Position numbers and translations under genes: made by a program. Below are positions 51,702 through 61,165 of a DNA stretch of 64,000 bases, piece after piece (the stretch's first letter is position 1; each line of letters starts with the position of its first letter). Below the pieces are notes generated by a model. It was not told the DNA's origin and ran no database searches. It saw nothing but the letters and a program-made list of their open reading frames with translations. The DNA is taken from contig OZ254080.1 of the NCBI GenBank assembly GCA_965267485.1, positions 4,526,001-4,590,000 on the forward strand, written 5' to 3'. This stretch comes from JANQJA01 sp965267485. Its GTDB lineage: Bacteria > Pseudomonadota > Gammaproteobacteria > Pseudomonadales > Azotimanducaceae.

Positions 51702-52597
51702 TGGCTGCCGCCGCCCCCGGTCTCAGCTCGCCCCAGGTCAGCGCCAGCGATCGGCTGACCTTCACTGTTTTTCTGGCGCTCGCCTTTCACGCCGCGCTGA
51801 TACTGGGCGTGACGTTCACCTTCAAGGAACGCGCGCCGGCAACGCACACGATGGAAGTCACCCTCGCCCAGAGCCGGGCAGAGAACCGGCCCGACAAGGC
51901 CGACTACCTCGCCCAGTTCAATCAGGTCGGCAGCGGTACGCTCGACGAGAAGAAACTCACCACGACGACCACCGAGGCCGAGTTCTACGACACGGAGATT
52001 CGCGAAACCGCACCGCAGCAACAGGTCGCCACCGCGCCGAAACAGCAGCGGGTCGACAAGACTGTCGTCTCGACGAGCGGCGAATCCACACGGTCGGTCG
52101 AGACGAAGGCAGAAACGCCCGACCCACAGCCGGTCGAGAGCGACAGCCCGGTCGAGAAGACCCTGCTGCAGAAGAGCCTCGAGATTGCGAGCCTGCAGGC
52201 GAGACTAGCCGAACAGCGCCAGCTCTATGCCAAGCGTCCCCGCATCAAGCGACTGACCAGCCTCTCGACCGCGAGCAGCGTCGACGCGTTCTACCTGAAT
52301 TCCTGGCGCCGCAAGGTAGAAAAGATCGGCAACCTGAACTATCCGGCCGAGGCGCGCCGGCAACAGATCTATGGCAGTCTTCGCCTGCTCGTATCGATCT
52401 ACCCGGATGGCAGCCTGAAAGAAATCGAACTCCTTGAATCGTCCGGACACACGATTCTCGACACTGCGGCGATGGATATCGTCCGCCTCGCCGCGCCGTT
52501 TGCGCCGTTCCCGGATGAACTGCGCGAGACGACTGACGTGCTCGAGATCATCCGCACCTGGCAGTTCAGAAAGAACTCCTCGCTGCGCAGCTTCTAG
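51701..52597 (+). CDS. TonB-family protein (TonB3-like)
   Basis: 298 residues. One N-terminal membrane helix (TFTVFLALAFHAALILGVTF), a long periplasmic charged stretch rich in Thr/Gln/Lys, and a C-terminal TonB-like domain (NLNYPAEARRQQIYGSLRLL...SIYPDGSLKEIELLESSG). No exbB/exbD nearby. In P. aeruginosa the gene in this position, tonB3, is needed for normal twitching and pilus assembly, fitting its neighbourhood here; equivalence is inferred from synteny. Confidence 0.85.
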   Translation: MAAAAPGLSSPQVSASDRLTFTVFLALAFHAALILGVTFTFKERAPATHTMEVTLAQSRAENRPDKADYLAQFNQVGSGTLDEKKLTTTTTEAEFYDTEIRETAPQQQVATAPKQQRVDKTVVSTSGESTRSVETKAETPDPQPVESDSPVEKTLLQKSLEIASLQARLAEQRQLYAKRPRIKRLTSLSTASSVDAFYLNSWRRKVEKIGNLNYPAEARRQQIYGSLRLLVSIYPDGSLKEIELLESSGHTILDTAAMDIVRLAAPFAPFPDELRETTDVLEIIRTWQFRKNSSLRSF

Positions 52598-53139
52598 TGA
52601 CCGAGCAGACCTTTCGCAATCAGTTCCTGGTCGCCCTGCCAGCGCTCAAGGGTGACTACTTCGAGGACTCCCTCAGCCTGCTGGTCGAGCACAATGATGA
52701 GGGCGCCTTCGGCCTGATCGTCAACCGCCCGCTGAAGACGCCCCTCGACGAACTGTTTCCGGACGTATCCGGCCGCTTCACCTGCCCGGTCATGGAAGGT
52801 GGGCCCGTCGAGCAGAATCGGGTGTTCTTTCTGCATGAACCGGGCATGGAGTTCGAGTCGACGCTGCAAATCAGCGACGACGTGGCACTGACCACGTCCG
52901 CCGACTTTATCGACGCGATGAAAGCCGGCACTGCGCCGCAGAAGACGCTGGCGATACTGGGCTATGCCGGATGGGGCAGCCAGCAACTCGAGAACGAACT
53001 GGCCGAAAACGTCTGGCTGCTGTCGCCCGCGAGCGGTCGCGTGCTGTTCGACATCCCGTTCGAAGACAGGACTCACGCTGCCGCCGCGGCACTCGGCGTG
53101 GACCTGAATCTGATTCCACCGTCAGCCGGGCACGACTGA
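52597..53139 (+). CDS. algH: YqgE/AlgH (UPF0301) family protein
   Basis: 180 residues from GTG 52597, which shares its first base with the previous TAG stop. Family hallmarks are FRNQFLVALPALKGDYFEDS, EGAFGLIVNRPL, GGPVEQNRVFFLHE and LGYAGWGSQQLENELAEN. It is conserved next to ruvX throughout Gammaproteobacteria; AlgH affects alginate regulation in Pseudomonas, but its biochemistry is unknown. Confidence 0.93.
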   Translation: MTEQTFRNQFLVALPALKGDYFEDSLSLLVEHNDEGAFGLIVNRPLKTPLDELFPDVSGRFTCPVMEGGPVEQNRVFFLHEPGMEFESTLQISDDVALTTSADFIDAMKAGTAPQKTLAILGYAGWGSQQLENELAENVWLLSPASGRVLFDIPFEDRTHAAAAALGVDLNLIPPSAGHD

Positions 53140-53535
53140 TTGTCTGGTGAAACCGTCATGGGATTCGACTTCGGGATGTCCCGAATCGGCGTTGCCGTTG
53201 GCCAGACCATCACCGGGTCGGCGAGCCCGCTGACGGTCCTGGCGGCACGGGACGGCATCCCCGACTGGCAGCAGCTCGGGCGGCTGCTGAGCGAGTGGAA
53301 GCCCGCCCGGGTCATCGTCGGCCTGCCGCTCAACATGGACGGCAGCGAATCCGACATGTCCGCACTGGCCGAGAAATTCGGCCGCAAGCTTCAGGGGCGA
53401 TTCGGCGTGACGGTCGAGATGGTCGACGAGCGCCTGAGCTCACGCGAAGCGAAAACGCGCGTCGACGAAGGTGAATTGCTCGACGCGGCGGCCGCCGCGA
53501 TCATTCTGGAAACCTGGCTGAGCGAACGGGGCTAG
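53140..53535 (+). CDS. ruvX: YqgF/RuvX RNase H-fold putative Holliday-junction resolvase
   Basis: 131 residues from TTG 53140, directly abutting the algH stop; ATG 53158 is a shorter alternative. RNase H-like fold with GFDFGMSRIGVAVGQ (first catalytic Asp), ARVIVGLPLNMDGSES and VEMVDERLSSREAKTR. Implicated in 16S rRNA 5' maturation and in junction resolution. Last gene of the plus-strand run; its end overlaps pilU by 4 bases. Confidence 0.94.
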   Translation: MSGETVMGFDFGMSRIGVAVGQTITGSASPLTVLAARDGIPDWQQLGRLLSEWKPARVIVGLPLNMDGSESDMSALAEKFGRKLQGRFGVTVEMVDERLSSREAKTRVDEGELLDAAAAAIILETWLSERG

Positions 53536-54680
53536 CGGCGCCGGCCGATATTCAGCTCGTCCTCGTTCTGCTCGAGTGAGAGCCCGCCAGTGCCGGAACT
53601 TGCGCTCGCCGGTGCATCGCCCGACAGCTTGATCATGAGTCGCAAGTCATTGGCGGAGTCCGCTGAAGCCAGCGCCGAGTCGTAGGTGATCTCGCCAGCC
53701 TTGTAGAGGTCGTAAAGCGCCTGGTCGAAGGTCTGCATCCCCTGCTCGCGGGACTTGCTCATGATCTCTTTCAGCCCGTGGACTTCACCCTTGCGAATCA
53801 TGTCCGAGACCAGCGGTGTATTGATGAGCACCTCGATCGCCGCGCGGCGGGCATTACCATCGACCGTCGGGATCAGTTGCTGGGCCACCATGCCACGAAG
53901 GTTAAGTGACAGGTCCATCCACACCTGATCGTGACGATCCGCCGGGAAGAAGTTGATAATCCTGTCCAGCGCCTGGTTGGCGTTGTTTGCGTGCAGGGTC
54001 GCCAGGCACAGGTGGCCGGTTTCGGCAAACGCGATACCGTAGTCCATCGTCTCGCGACTCCTGATCTCACCGATCAGGATGACGTCCGGCGCCTGTCGCA
54101 GCGTGTTCTTGAGGGCAACCTCGAAGCTCGGCGTATCCACGCCAACCTCCCGCTGTGTCACCATGCAGCCCCGGTGTTCATGGATGAACTCGATCGGGTC
54201 TTCGATCGTGATGATGTGGCCCTTGCTGTTCTCGTTGCGGTGACCAATCATCGCGGCCATCGAGGTCGACTTGCCGGTGCCGGTTGCACCCACGAACACG
54301 ATGAGCCCACGCTTCGTCATCGCGAGCTTCTTGATGATCTCCGGCAGACCCAGCTCATCGACCGTCGGGATGACCGATTCGATTCGTCGCAGCACCATGC
54401 CCGCAAAGTTGCGCTGATAGAACGCGCTCACCCGGAAACGGCCCGCGACCGGTGAGTGGATCGCGAAGTTGCACTCGCGCTCGGTTTCGAACTCCTGAAC
54501 CTGCGCCTCGTTCATGGTGGAGTGCACCATCTCGCGCGCCTGTTCCGGCGTGAGTGGCGTCTTCGACATTGGCATCATCCTGCCGGATACCTTGATCGAC
54601 GGCGGCAGTCCCGCCGTGATGAAAAGGTCGGAGGCCCCCTGGTCGACGACGACCTTCAGCAACTTGTCAAAATCGATCAT
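53532..54680 (-). CDS. pilU: type IV pilus retraction accessory ATPase PilU
   Basis: 382 residues. PilT-like hexameric ATPase with Walker A GATGTGKSTS, Asp box ITIEDPIEFIHEHRGCMV, Walker B DVILIGEIRSRETMDY and His box LATLHANNANQALDRI. The start DFDKLLKVVVDQGASDLF and the C-terminal extension (residues about 345-382, low-complexity Ser/Gly) are PilU-like. PilU depends on PilT. It lies 6 bases after the pilT stop. Confidence 0.95.
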   Translation of the reverse strand: MIDFDKLLKVVVDQGASDLFITAGLPPSIKVSGRMMPMSKTPLTPEQAREMVHSTMNEAQVQEFETERECNFAIHSPVAGRFRVSAFYQRNFAGMVLRRIESVIPTVDELGLPEIIKKLAMTKRGLIVFVGATGTGKSTSMAAMIGHRNENSKGHIITIEDPIEFIHEHRGCMVTQREVGVDTPSFEVALKNTLRQAPDVILIGEIRSRETMDYGIAFAETGHLCLATLHANNANQALDRIINFFPADRHDQVWMDLSLNLRGMVAQQLIPTVDGNARRAAIEVLINTPLVSDMIRKGEVHGLKEIMSKSREQGMQTFDQALYDLYKAGEITYDSALASADSANDLRLMIKLSGDAPASASSGTGGLSLEQNEDELNIGRRR

Positions 54681-54686
54681 GGCGTC

Positions 54687-55724
54687 TTACTTGAAATCGT
54701 CAGGCATTTTGGCCTTTTCACGGGCCTGCTCTTTGGTGATGAGGTTCTTCTCGATCAGGCGCTTGAGGCACTGGTCCAGCGTCTGCATGCCCAGCGCACC
54801 GCCGGTCTGAATGGCCGAGTACATCTGCGCGACCTTGTCCTCGCGGATCAGGTTACGGATGGCCGGGGTGCACAACATGATCTCGTGCGCCGCGACGCGA
54901 CCCCCGCCCACTTTCTTCAGCAGCGTCTGCGAAATAACGGACTGCAGTGACTCCGACAGCATCGAGCGCACCATCGCCTTCTCGGAAGCCGGGAACACGT
55001 CGATCACCCGGTCGATTGTCTTGGCGGCCGAGGATGTATGCAGGGTACCGAATACCATGTGGCCGGTCTCTGCGGCCTCGAGCGCAAGACGGATTGTCTC
55101 GAGGTCCCGCATCTCACCGACGAGAATGATGTCCGGGTCTTCCCGCAGCGCACTCCGAAGCGCTTCATTGAACCCCAGCGTGTCACGGTGAACCTCTCGC
55201 TGGTTCACCAGACATTTCTTGCTCTCGTGAACGAACTCGATCGGATCCTCGACGGTAAGAATGTGCTGATAACGATTGTCGTTGATGTAGTCGAGCATCG
55301 CGGCGAGCGTCGTACTCTTGCCCGAACCCGTCGGACCGGTCACGGTGACAAGCCCCCTGGGCGTCTGTGCGATGCTCTTGAACACGTCGCCCATCCCGAG
55401 TTCTTCCATCGTCAGGACTTTTGAGGGGATGGTACGGAAGACGCCACCCGCACCACGGTTGTGGTTGAATGCGTTGACGCGGAACCGGGCAACGCCGGGA
55501 ACCTCGAACGAAAAGTCGGTTTCAAAGAACTCCTCGTAGTCCTTTCGCTGCTTGTCGTTCATGATCTCGTAGATCAGCGAATGGACTTCCTTGTGATCCA
55601 GCGCAGGCAGATTGATGCGACGAATGTCGCCATCGACACGAATCATGGGCGGCAGGCCCGCAGACAGGTGCAAATCCGATGCACCCTGCTTTTCGCTGAA
55701 GGCGAGGAGTTCTGTAATGTCCAT
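54687..55724 (-). CDS. pilT: type IV pilus retraction ATPase PilT
   Basis: 345 residues from ATG 55724 (MDITELLAFSEKQGASDLHL); longer frames upstream are not family-like. Walker A GPTGSGKSTT, Walker B DPDIILVGEMRDLETIR, His box VFGTLHTSSAAKTIDR and the functional AIRNLIRE motif are intact. It powers pilus depolymerisation and twitching. Divergent from yggS across 107 bases. Confidence 0.97.
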   Translation of the reverse strand: MDITELLAFSEKQGASDLHLSAGLPPMIRVDGDIRRINLPALDHKEVHSLIYEIMNDKQRKDYEEFFETDFSFEVPGVARFRVNAFNHNRGAGGVFRTIPSKVLTMEELGMGDVFKSIAQTPRGLVTVTGPTGSGKSTTLAAMLDYINDNRYQHILTVEDPIEFVHESKKCLVNQREVHRDTLGFNEALRSALREDPDIILVGEMRDLETIRLALEAAETGHMVFGTLHTSSAAKTIDRVIDVFPASEKAMVRSMLSESLQSVISQTLLKKVGGGRVAAHEIMLCTPAIRNLIREDKVAQMYSAIQTGGALGMQTLDQCLKRLIEKNLITKEQAREKAKMPDDFK

Positions 55725-55831
55725 CGAGTATTCCCTGTCTGGTGCCCGGTCGGGGGCCAACCCCTGCAGGCGCGGATTTTCGACTAATAGTATTATCGAA
55801 TCCTGCAATAAACCACCTCGAAGCAGTTTCA

Positions 55832-56527
55832 ATGGACGCGTCACACAGCATCGAAGAGCGCCTCGCGCAGGTTCGCAGGCAGATCAATGACGCCTGCGCC
55901 CGATATGGTCGCGACCCGGCTTCCGCAAGGCTTCTCGCCGTCAGCAAGACCAAACCATTGGCCGATATCATCGAGGCCATGGCCTGCGGTCAGCGTGACT
56001 TCGGCGAGAACTACCTGCAGGAAGCGATCGACAAGATCGAGCGATCCGACGGCGCGACATGGCACTTTATTGGCGCGATCCAGTCCAACAAGACAACACC
56101 GATTGCCACCCACTTCGACTGGGTCCACACGCTGGCCTCCGGCAAGCACGCCCGACGGTTGAGTGAAGCCCGACCGCCGGAACGCGGTCCCCTCAACGTA
56201 TTGCTGCAGGTGAACATTGCCAACGAGGACACCAAGGCGGGACTGGCAGCCTCGGCCGTCAGGGAGGTCGCCGAGACGGTGCTCGGGTATCCAAACCTCG
56301 CGCTGCGGGGCCTGATGGCGATTCCGAGACCGGAGCAGGATTTCGACGCACAGCGCGCACAGTTTCGCGCCCTCGCCGAGTTGCGCGAGGAGACGGCAAG
56401 CGCGCTGGGTCTCACCGGGTTCAATGAGCTGTCGATGGGCATGAGCGCTGATCTCGAAGCTGCGATTGCCGAGGGCAGCACCTGGCTTCGAGTTGGCACG
56501 GCAATCTTCGGCGCCCGGCAAACCTGA
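55832..56527 (+). CDS. yggS: PLP homeostasis protein (YggS/PLPBP)
   Basis: 231 residues from ATG 55832. PLP-binding Lys in LLAVSKTKP; also GENYLQEAIDKI and WHFIGAIQSNKTTPI, and the SMGMSADLEAAIAEGSTWLRVGTAIFG phosphate-binding end. It carries PLP without known catalysis and affects amino-acid and B6 homeostasis. First gene of the conserved yggS-proC-yggT series. Confidence 0.95.
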   Translation: MDASHSIEERLAQVRRQINDACARYGRDPASARLLAVSKTKPLADIIEAMACGQRDFGENYLQEAIDKIERSDGATWHFIGAIQSNKTTPIATHFDWVHTLASGKHARRLSEARPPERGPLNVLLQVNIANEDTKAGLAASAVREVAETVLGYPNLALRGLMAIPRPEQDFDAQRAQFRALAELREETASALGLTGFNELSMGMSADLEAAIAEGSTWLRVGTAIFGARQT

Positions 56528-56554
56528 TACACACCCGAAACGGAGCACCCACCC

Positions 56555-57373
56555 ATGGCGAACCCCCGAATTGCATTCATCGGCGCCGGCAATATTGCCC
56601 GTGCCATCATCGGCGGCCTGATCGAGAGCGGCTTCGAACCCGCCTCCATCATCGCCGTCGATCCTGCAGAGGACCAGCGCTCGCGACTTCCTGCTGGCGT
56701 GATCGCGGCGCCCGACGCCGCCGGAATGCTCGACGATGTCGCGGCAGTCATGCTCTGCGTGAAACCCGGGCTCATCGGTACCGTCGTGTCTTCGATGGCA
56801 GCGGAGCTGGCCGGCAAACTCGTGATCAGCGTCGCGGCAGGTATTCCCATCGAGACCATCCGCGCGCCGCTGCCCGATGACACTGCCGTCGTTCGCTGCA
56901 TGCCCAACACGCCCGCGCTCATTCGCGCCGGCATGACCGGACTCTATGCCAGCCCCGAGGTCGATGCCGACCAGCGCGCGCTGGCAGAGCAGATCATGCG
57001 TGCGGCCGGCGACGTCGTGTGGCTCGAGAACGAAAGCGAAATCGACATTGTCACAGCCATCTCCGGCAGCGGTCCCGCGTACTACTTCCTCGTGATGGAG
57101 GCGATGGAAGCCGCCGGCGAGCGGCTCGGTTTCAGCGCTGAAGCGTCCCGCCGCCTCGTGCTGCAGACCGCGCTCGGCGCCGCACAGATGGCCGCAGCAA
57201 GCAGTGAAGATCCGGCGACGTTGCGACAGAACGTCACCTCCCCTGGCGGGACGACGGAAGCGGCGGTCAACACCCTGATCGAGCGCGGTCTCACAGACGC
57301 GTTCGAGGCCGCGATGAAAGCGGCAAGGGACCGTTCCATCGAACTCGGTGCGAAATCCGACCAAGCGCTATAA
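56555..57373 (+). CDS. proC: pyrroline-5-carboxylate reductase
   Basis: 272 residues. The last step of proline synthesis, NAD(P)H-dependent. FIGAGNIARAIIGGL dinucleotide motif, VRCMPNTPALIRAGMTGLY and the C-terminal SGSGPAYYFLVMEAMEAAGE with SPGGTTEAAV. It lies 27 bases after yggS. Confidence 0.97.
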   Translation: MANPRIAFIGAGNIARAIIGGLIESGFEPASIIAVDPAEDQRSRLPAGVIAAPDAAGMLDDVAAVMLCVKPGLIGTVVSSMAAELAGKLVISVAAGIPIETIRAPLPDDTAVVRCMPNTPALIRAGMTGLYASPEVDADQRALAEQIMRAAGDVVWLENESEIDIVTAISGSGPAYYFLVMEAMEAAGERLGFSAEASRRLVLQTALGAAQMAAASSEDPATLRQNVTSPGGTTEAAVNTLIERGLTDAFEAAMKAARDRSIELGAKSDQAL

Positions 57374-57433
57374 TCCCGGTTTCCCCACGGCTTCGTATCC
57401 TTCACTGACCATTCTCCAGAAAAAGGCGGTTTC

Positions 57434-58027
57434 ATGAGTGCCAACCTCGCCAGCGCCGGCGCCTACATCGTTCAGACATTCGTCGGACTCTATGTTCTTC
57501 TCGTCATGCTGCGCCTGTTGATGCAGGTCGCGCGCGTCGACTACTACAACCCGATCTCCCAGGGCGTGGTGAAGATCACGGATCCGCCGATCAAGCCGCT
57601 CAGCCGCGTGCTGCCCACAGTGAGCGGGGTCAACTTCGCCACGCTCGGCGTTGCCTTCATTATCCAGTTCGTCGGCGTCATTCTGGTCATGCTGTTGTCG
57701 GGCGGCCCGATCTTTCACCCGCTCTACATTGCGTGGGTGATGCTGGGGCTCTTCTCGCTCATCTTCGACATCTATTTCTTCGCTCTCATCATCATGGTGA
57801 TCTCGAGCTGGATCGCACCCTACTCCAACCACCCGGCACTGACGCTCATCCACCAGCTGACAGAACCGGTCTGCGCGCCCGCACGCAAACTGCTGCCGCC
57901 CATGGGCGGGCTCGATTTTTCGATCATCCTGGTCTTCGTATTCATCACGATCATCGACAACATCCTTGTCGTCGCGCCGCTCGCCCAGTACCTCCGCGTA
58001 CCGCCAGGGCTGATACTTGGGCTCTGA
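57434..58027 (+). CDS. yggT: YggT family membrane protein
   Basis: 197 residues built from two repeats of the YggT unit: about residues 1-90 and 100-190, each with two hydrophobic helices and PL-rich ends (KPLSRVLPTVSGVNFATLGV; APARKLLPPMGGLDFSIILV). Topological or osmotic-stress roles are suggested in E. coli; the molecular function is unclear. The end overlaps the yggU start by 11 bases. Confidence 0.94.
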   Translation: MSANLASAGAYIVQTFVGLYVLLVMLRLLMQVARVDYYNPISQGVVKITDPPIKPLSRVLPTVSGVNFATLGVAFIIQFVGVILVMLLSGGPIFHPLYIAWVMLGLFSLIFDIYFFALIIMVISSWIAPYSNHPALTLIHQLTEPVCAPARKLLPPMGGLDFSIILVFVFITIIDNILVVAPLAQYLRVPPGLILGL

Positions 58028-58295
58028 TCTCGAACGCTCGGGTGAAGACGTCGTGCTGAACATACGCGTCGTGCCAGGCGCATCCCGCGACCAGTGGGTC
58101 AGGGATGAGACCGGCATCCGGGTGCGGGTGCAGGCGCCTGCCGTAGACGGCAAAGCGAACAAACGCCTCCGGTCGTTCGTCGCGCGCGCCTTCGGCGTGC
58201 GTGCCAGCCGCGTGACGATCGAGCATGGCGAGACGTCACGGCTGAAACGGCTGCGCATCGTGTCGCCAGAGAAGATTCCGCAGGAGCTGTCATGA
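58017..58295 (+). CDS. yggU: YggU/DUF167 family protein
   Basis: 92 residues from TTG 58017; a GTG near 58053 is an alternative. Small basic domain (VLNIRVVPGASRDQW, VRVQAPAVDGKANKRLRSFVARAFGV) typical of DUF167. Its function is unknown; it is always found near yggT and rdgB. The end overlaps the DUF4426 start by 4 bases. Confidence 0.9.
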   Translation: MGSDLERSGEDVVLNIRVVPGASRDQWVRDETGIRVRVQAPAVDGKANKRLRSFVARAFGVRASRVTIEHGETSRLKRLRIVSPEKIPQELS

Positions 58296-58714
58296 GATTC
58301 CCTGCGCTCCTGCTGGCCCTCATGGTGACTCTGCCGGCGGCCGCCGAGCAGGTTGAGTGGCGGGGCTACACGATTTACTACACGACGTTTCGCAGTACCC
58401 TCGTCCCGCCGGACGTGGCCGAACTGCACGGCATTACGCGAAGCGACAACCGCATCCTCACCAACATCACCGTCCGCAGGGACGGCGAACCCGTAAGGGC
58501 AAACGTCACAGGCACGACGTCCAATCTGCTGAACCAGATGTCGACCCTGCGCTTCACCGAGGTGATCGAGGAGGCAGCTATTTACTATCTGGCGAATCAG
58601 GCAGTCGACGAGCGTGACACGCTGCGTTACCGGCTCGAGATTACGCCCGCGGGTGAAGACGATGCATTCGAACTCCAGTTCAATCGCCAGTACTACAGCG
58701 GGGTCGCGCAATGA
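58292..58714 (+). CDS. DUF4426 periplasmic protein
   Basis: 140 residues with signal peptide (MRFPALLLALMVTLPAAA). Core YTIYYTTFRSTLVPPDVAELHGITRSDNRILTNITV is the DUF4426 pattern; its role is not known. The same gene precedes rdgB in Pseudomonas. Overlaps both neighbours by 4 bases. Confidence 0.88.
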   Translation: MRFPALLLALMVTLPAAAEQVEWRGYTIYYTTFRSTLVPPDVAELHGITRSDNRILTNITVRRDGEPVRANVTGTTSNLLNQMSTLRFTEVIEEAAIYYLANQAVDERDTLRYRLEITPAGEDDAFELQFNRQYYSGVAQ

Positions 58715-59331
58715 AGGTCGTGCTCGCCACCGGCAACCCGCACAAGGTGGAAGAGATCTCCCGCGCCCTGCCGGCCGACATTGAGCTGGTCCCTCAATCC
58801 GCCTTTGACGTCGAGCCGGCCATTGAAGACGGACTGAGCTTCGTCGAGAACGCCATCATCAAGGCGCGGCACGCCGCTCGCGCCACCGGGCTACCGGCCA
58901 TCGCCGACGACTCGGGGCTGGAGGTCGACGCGCTGGACGGGGCACCCGGCATCTACTCGGCACGCTTTGCAGGGCAGGACGCCACTGATGCCGACAACAA
59001 CAGCAAGCTGCTGGCAGCACTGAATGGTTTCCCGGCAGCGCAGCGAACGGCCCGCTTCCAGTGCGTCATCGCGATGCTTCGGCACGCAGCGGACCCGACG
59101 CCGCTCATCGCATTCGGCACCTTCGACGGCCTCATTCTCGATGCGCCGCGCGGGGAAAACGGCTTCGGATACGACCCGCTGTTTCTGGTCCCCGCACTCG
59201 ACAGGAGCGTGGCGGAACTCACGCCGGCGCAAAAGGACGAGATCAGTCATCGTGCCCGGGCGCTCCTGTCGCTGCAGGAACAGCTGAGCGAACGGCTGGC
59301 GGCGTCGCGTGACAACTCGCCGGAACGATGA
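58711..59331 (+). CDS. rdgB: dITP/XTP pyrophosphatase RdgB
   Basis: 206 residues. Clears non-canonical purine triphosphates (dITP, XTP, dHapTP). LATGNPHKVEEI, SFVENAIIKARHAA, IADDSGLEVDALDG and GENGFGYDPLF are the substrate and metal sites. Overlaps DUF4426 by 4 bases and hemW by 4 bases. Confidence 0.96.
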   Translation: MKVVLATGNPHKVEEISRALPADIELVPQSAFDVEPAIEDGLSFVENAIIKARHAARATGLPAIADDSGLEVDALDGAPGIYSARFAGQDATDADNNSKLLAALNGFPAAQRTARFQCVIAMLRHAADPTPLIAFGTFDGLILDAPRGENGFGYDPLFLVPALDRSVAELTPAQKDEISHRARALLSLQEQLSERLAASRDNSPER

Positions 59332-60515
59332 AGGACGCTGGCACGGACGACGATGCGCGACGCTCGCCAATACCGCTATCGCTCTACATTCATCTCCCCT
59401 GGTGCGTTCGCAAGTGTCCGTATTGTGACTTCAACTCTCACGAGGCCGGTGCATCAATTCCCGAGGAGGCTTATGTCGACCGCCTGCTCGAGGACCTCGC
59501 GCGCGATGTCGACCATTACGAGGAGTCCCGGGAGATCCACTCGATCTTCATCGGTGGAGGAACGCCGAGCCTGTTCTCTGGCGAGGCCATCACCCGACTG
59601 CTGATGGGCGTGCGCAGCGCGCTGCGGTTGGCTGCCGGCGCCGAGATCACGCTGGAGGCGAACCCGGGGACAATCGACACAGCCGCAAGGCGGTTCGATG
59701 CGTTCCGGGCGGCAGGCGTCAATCGCATCAGCCTCGGCGCACAATCGTTCGACGATATGTCGCTCTCGGCACTCGGCCGCATCCATTGTGCGAGCGACAT
59801 CGACCACGCGTTCGAAGCGGCATCGAGCGCCGGCTTTTCACGCATCAATATCGACCTGATGCACGGCCTGCCCGGCCAGTCGCCCGAACACGCGGCGAGA
59901 GATCTGCAGCGCGCGCTGGGGCTTGGAGCCGATCACATCTCGTGGTACCAGCTTACGCTCGAACCCAATACGGTGTTCTACCGGCGCCCACCGTCGCTCC
60001 CTGACGAGGACGTCATGGCGGAGATCCAGGATCATGGGTCCGGCATACTGGCTGGCGCCGGCCTGAAGCGGTACGAGGTGTCTGCTTTCTGCCGGCCGGG
60101 CGAGGAGGCGCGGCACAATCTGAACTACTGGGCGTTTGGTGACTATCTCGGCATCGGCGCAGGCGCGCACGGCAAGATCACCCGCGCCGATGGCACCATA
60201 GAGAGGACCCGCAAGACCCGACTGCCACGGGACTACCTTGCAGAACCCCGCGTCCGTCGCGACCCTGTGCCGCAGAGCGCACTCGTCATCGAGTTTCTGC
60301 TGAATGCGCTCCGCCTCACCGGCGGGTTCGACCTCGCGCTCTTCGAGCAGCGCACCGGCTTGCCTCGGCAGGCCCTGCACCGCTTCATCGAGCGTTCGAC
60401 TTCCAGAGCGTTGCTTGAGGTCTCGGGCGAGCGGCTGAAGCCAACACCCACCGGCATGAACTTCCTCAACGAGCTTCTGCTGCTCGCGGACGACGACACG
60501 ATCCAGCGAGGCTAG
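59328..60515 (+). CDS. hemW: HemW radical-SAM heme-binding protein
   Basis: 395 residues. Radical SAM cluster CVRKCPYCDFNSH (CxxxCxxC) near residue 25, then FIGGGTPSLFS and ISLGAQSFDD. The C-terminal HemN-type domain (GAGAHGKI, EFLLNALRLTGGFDLALFEQRTG) lacks coproporphyrinogen-oxidase hallmarks, fitting a heme chaperone. It starts 3 bases before the rdgB stop. Convergent 4-base overlap with trmB. Confidence 0.94.
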   Translation: MKDAGTDDDARRSPIPLSLYIHLPWCVRKCPYCDFNSHEAGASIPEEAYVDRLLEDLARDVDHYEESREIHSIFIGGGTPSLFSGEAITRLLMGVRSALRLAAGAEITLEANPGTIDTAARRFDAFRAAGVNRISLGAQSFDDMSLSALGRIHCASDIDHAFEAASSAGFSRINIDLMHGLPGQSPEHAARDLQRALGLGADHISWYQLTLEPNTVFYRRPPSLPDEDVMAEIQDHGSGILAGAGLKRYEVSAFCRPGEEARHNLNYWAFGDYLGIGAGAHGKITRADGTIERTRKTRLPRDYLAEPRVRRDPVPQSALVIEFLLNALRLTGGFDLALFEQRTGLPRQALHRFIERSTSRALLEVSGERLKPTPTGMNFLNELLLLADDDTIQRG

Positions 60516-61165
60516 CCCACTCTCCAGGCGAGATCCGTGACCTCGTGCCCCAGCCTGATGCCTCGTTGCTCGTACTTCGTGCGGGGTCTTGGCGGTGGCG
60601 AGACTGCTTCGATGCCCGGAATCGAGGCGGCAGTCTCACGGATCTCTTCGGCGTAGGGCAGCCAGTCCGTCGCAATATGCAGGCAACCGCCCGGCTTCAG
60701 TTTCGCAACCAACCGCTCCATGAACTCGCGACCCAGCAGCCGCCGCTTGTGATGCCGTTTCTTGTGCCACGGGTCCGGAAAGAACACCTGAATCGTATCC
60801 GCGCAGCCATCGGCGATCGCGCGCTCGATCACATCGATTCCATCGGCATTGAAAACACGCAGGTTGTCCAATCCAGCCTCGGACGCCCGGATGAGGAGGT
60901 GCCCGACACCGGGCGCATGAACCTCAACACCGATGAAGTTTCGCCCTGGCTGCGTTGATGCCATCTCGAAGAGCGAGTCGCCCATGCCAAAGCCGATCTC
61001 TATCGTGACCGGTGCATCGCGATCGAAGGCCTTGCCGACATCAACCGGGCCGTCGTCCACATCAAGCCCGTAGCGCGGCCAGTGCTCGTCGAGGGCACGT
61101 CGCTGGCCGGGCGTCATTCGTCCCTGACGAATCACGTAAGACCGAATGGCTCGACGTTCTGTCAT
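60512..61165 (-). CDS. trmB: tRNA (guanine-46-N7)-methyltransferase
   Basis: 217 residues from ATG 61165 (MTERRAIRSYVIRQGRMT), which overlaps the DUF423 stop by 4 bases; the longer frame upstream lies inside that gene. SAM-binding IEIGFGMGDSLFEMA, catalytic FPDPWHKKRHHKRRLL and RKKTKYEQRG-like end (PPRPRTKYEQRGIRLGH). Confidence 0.95.
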   Translation of the reverse strand: MTERRAIRSYVIRQGRMTPGQRRALDEHWPRYGLDVDDGPVDVGKAFDRDAPVTIEIGFGMGDSLFEMASTQPGRNFIGVEVHAPGVGHLLIRASEAGLDNLRVFNADGIDVIERAIADGCADTIQVFFPDPWHKKRHHKRRLLGREFMERLVAKLKPGGCLHIATDWLPYAEEIRETAASIPGIEAVSPPPRPRTKYEQRGIRLGHEVTDLAWRVG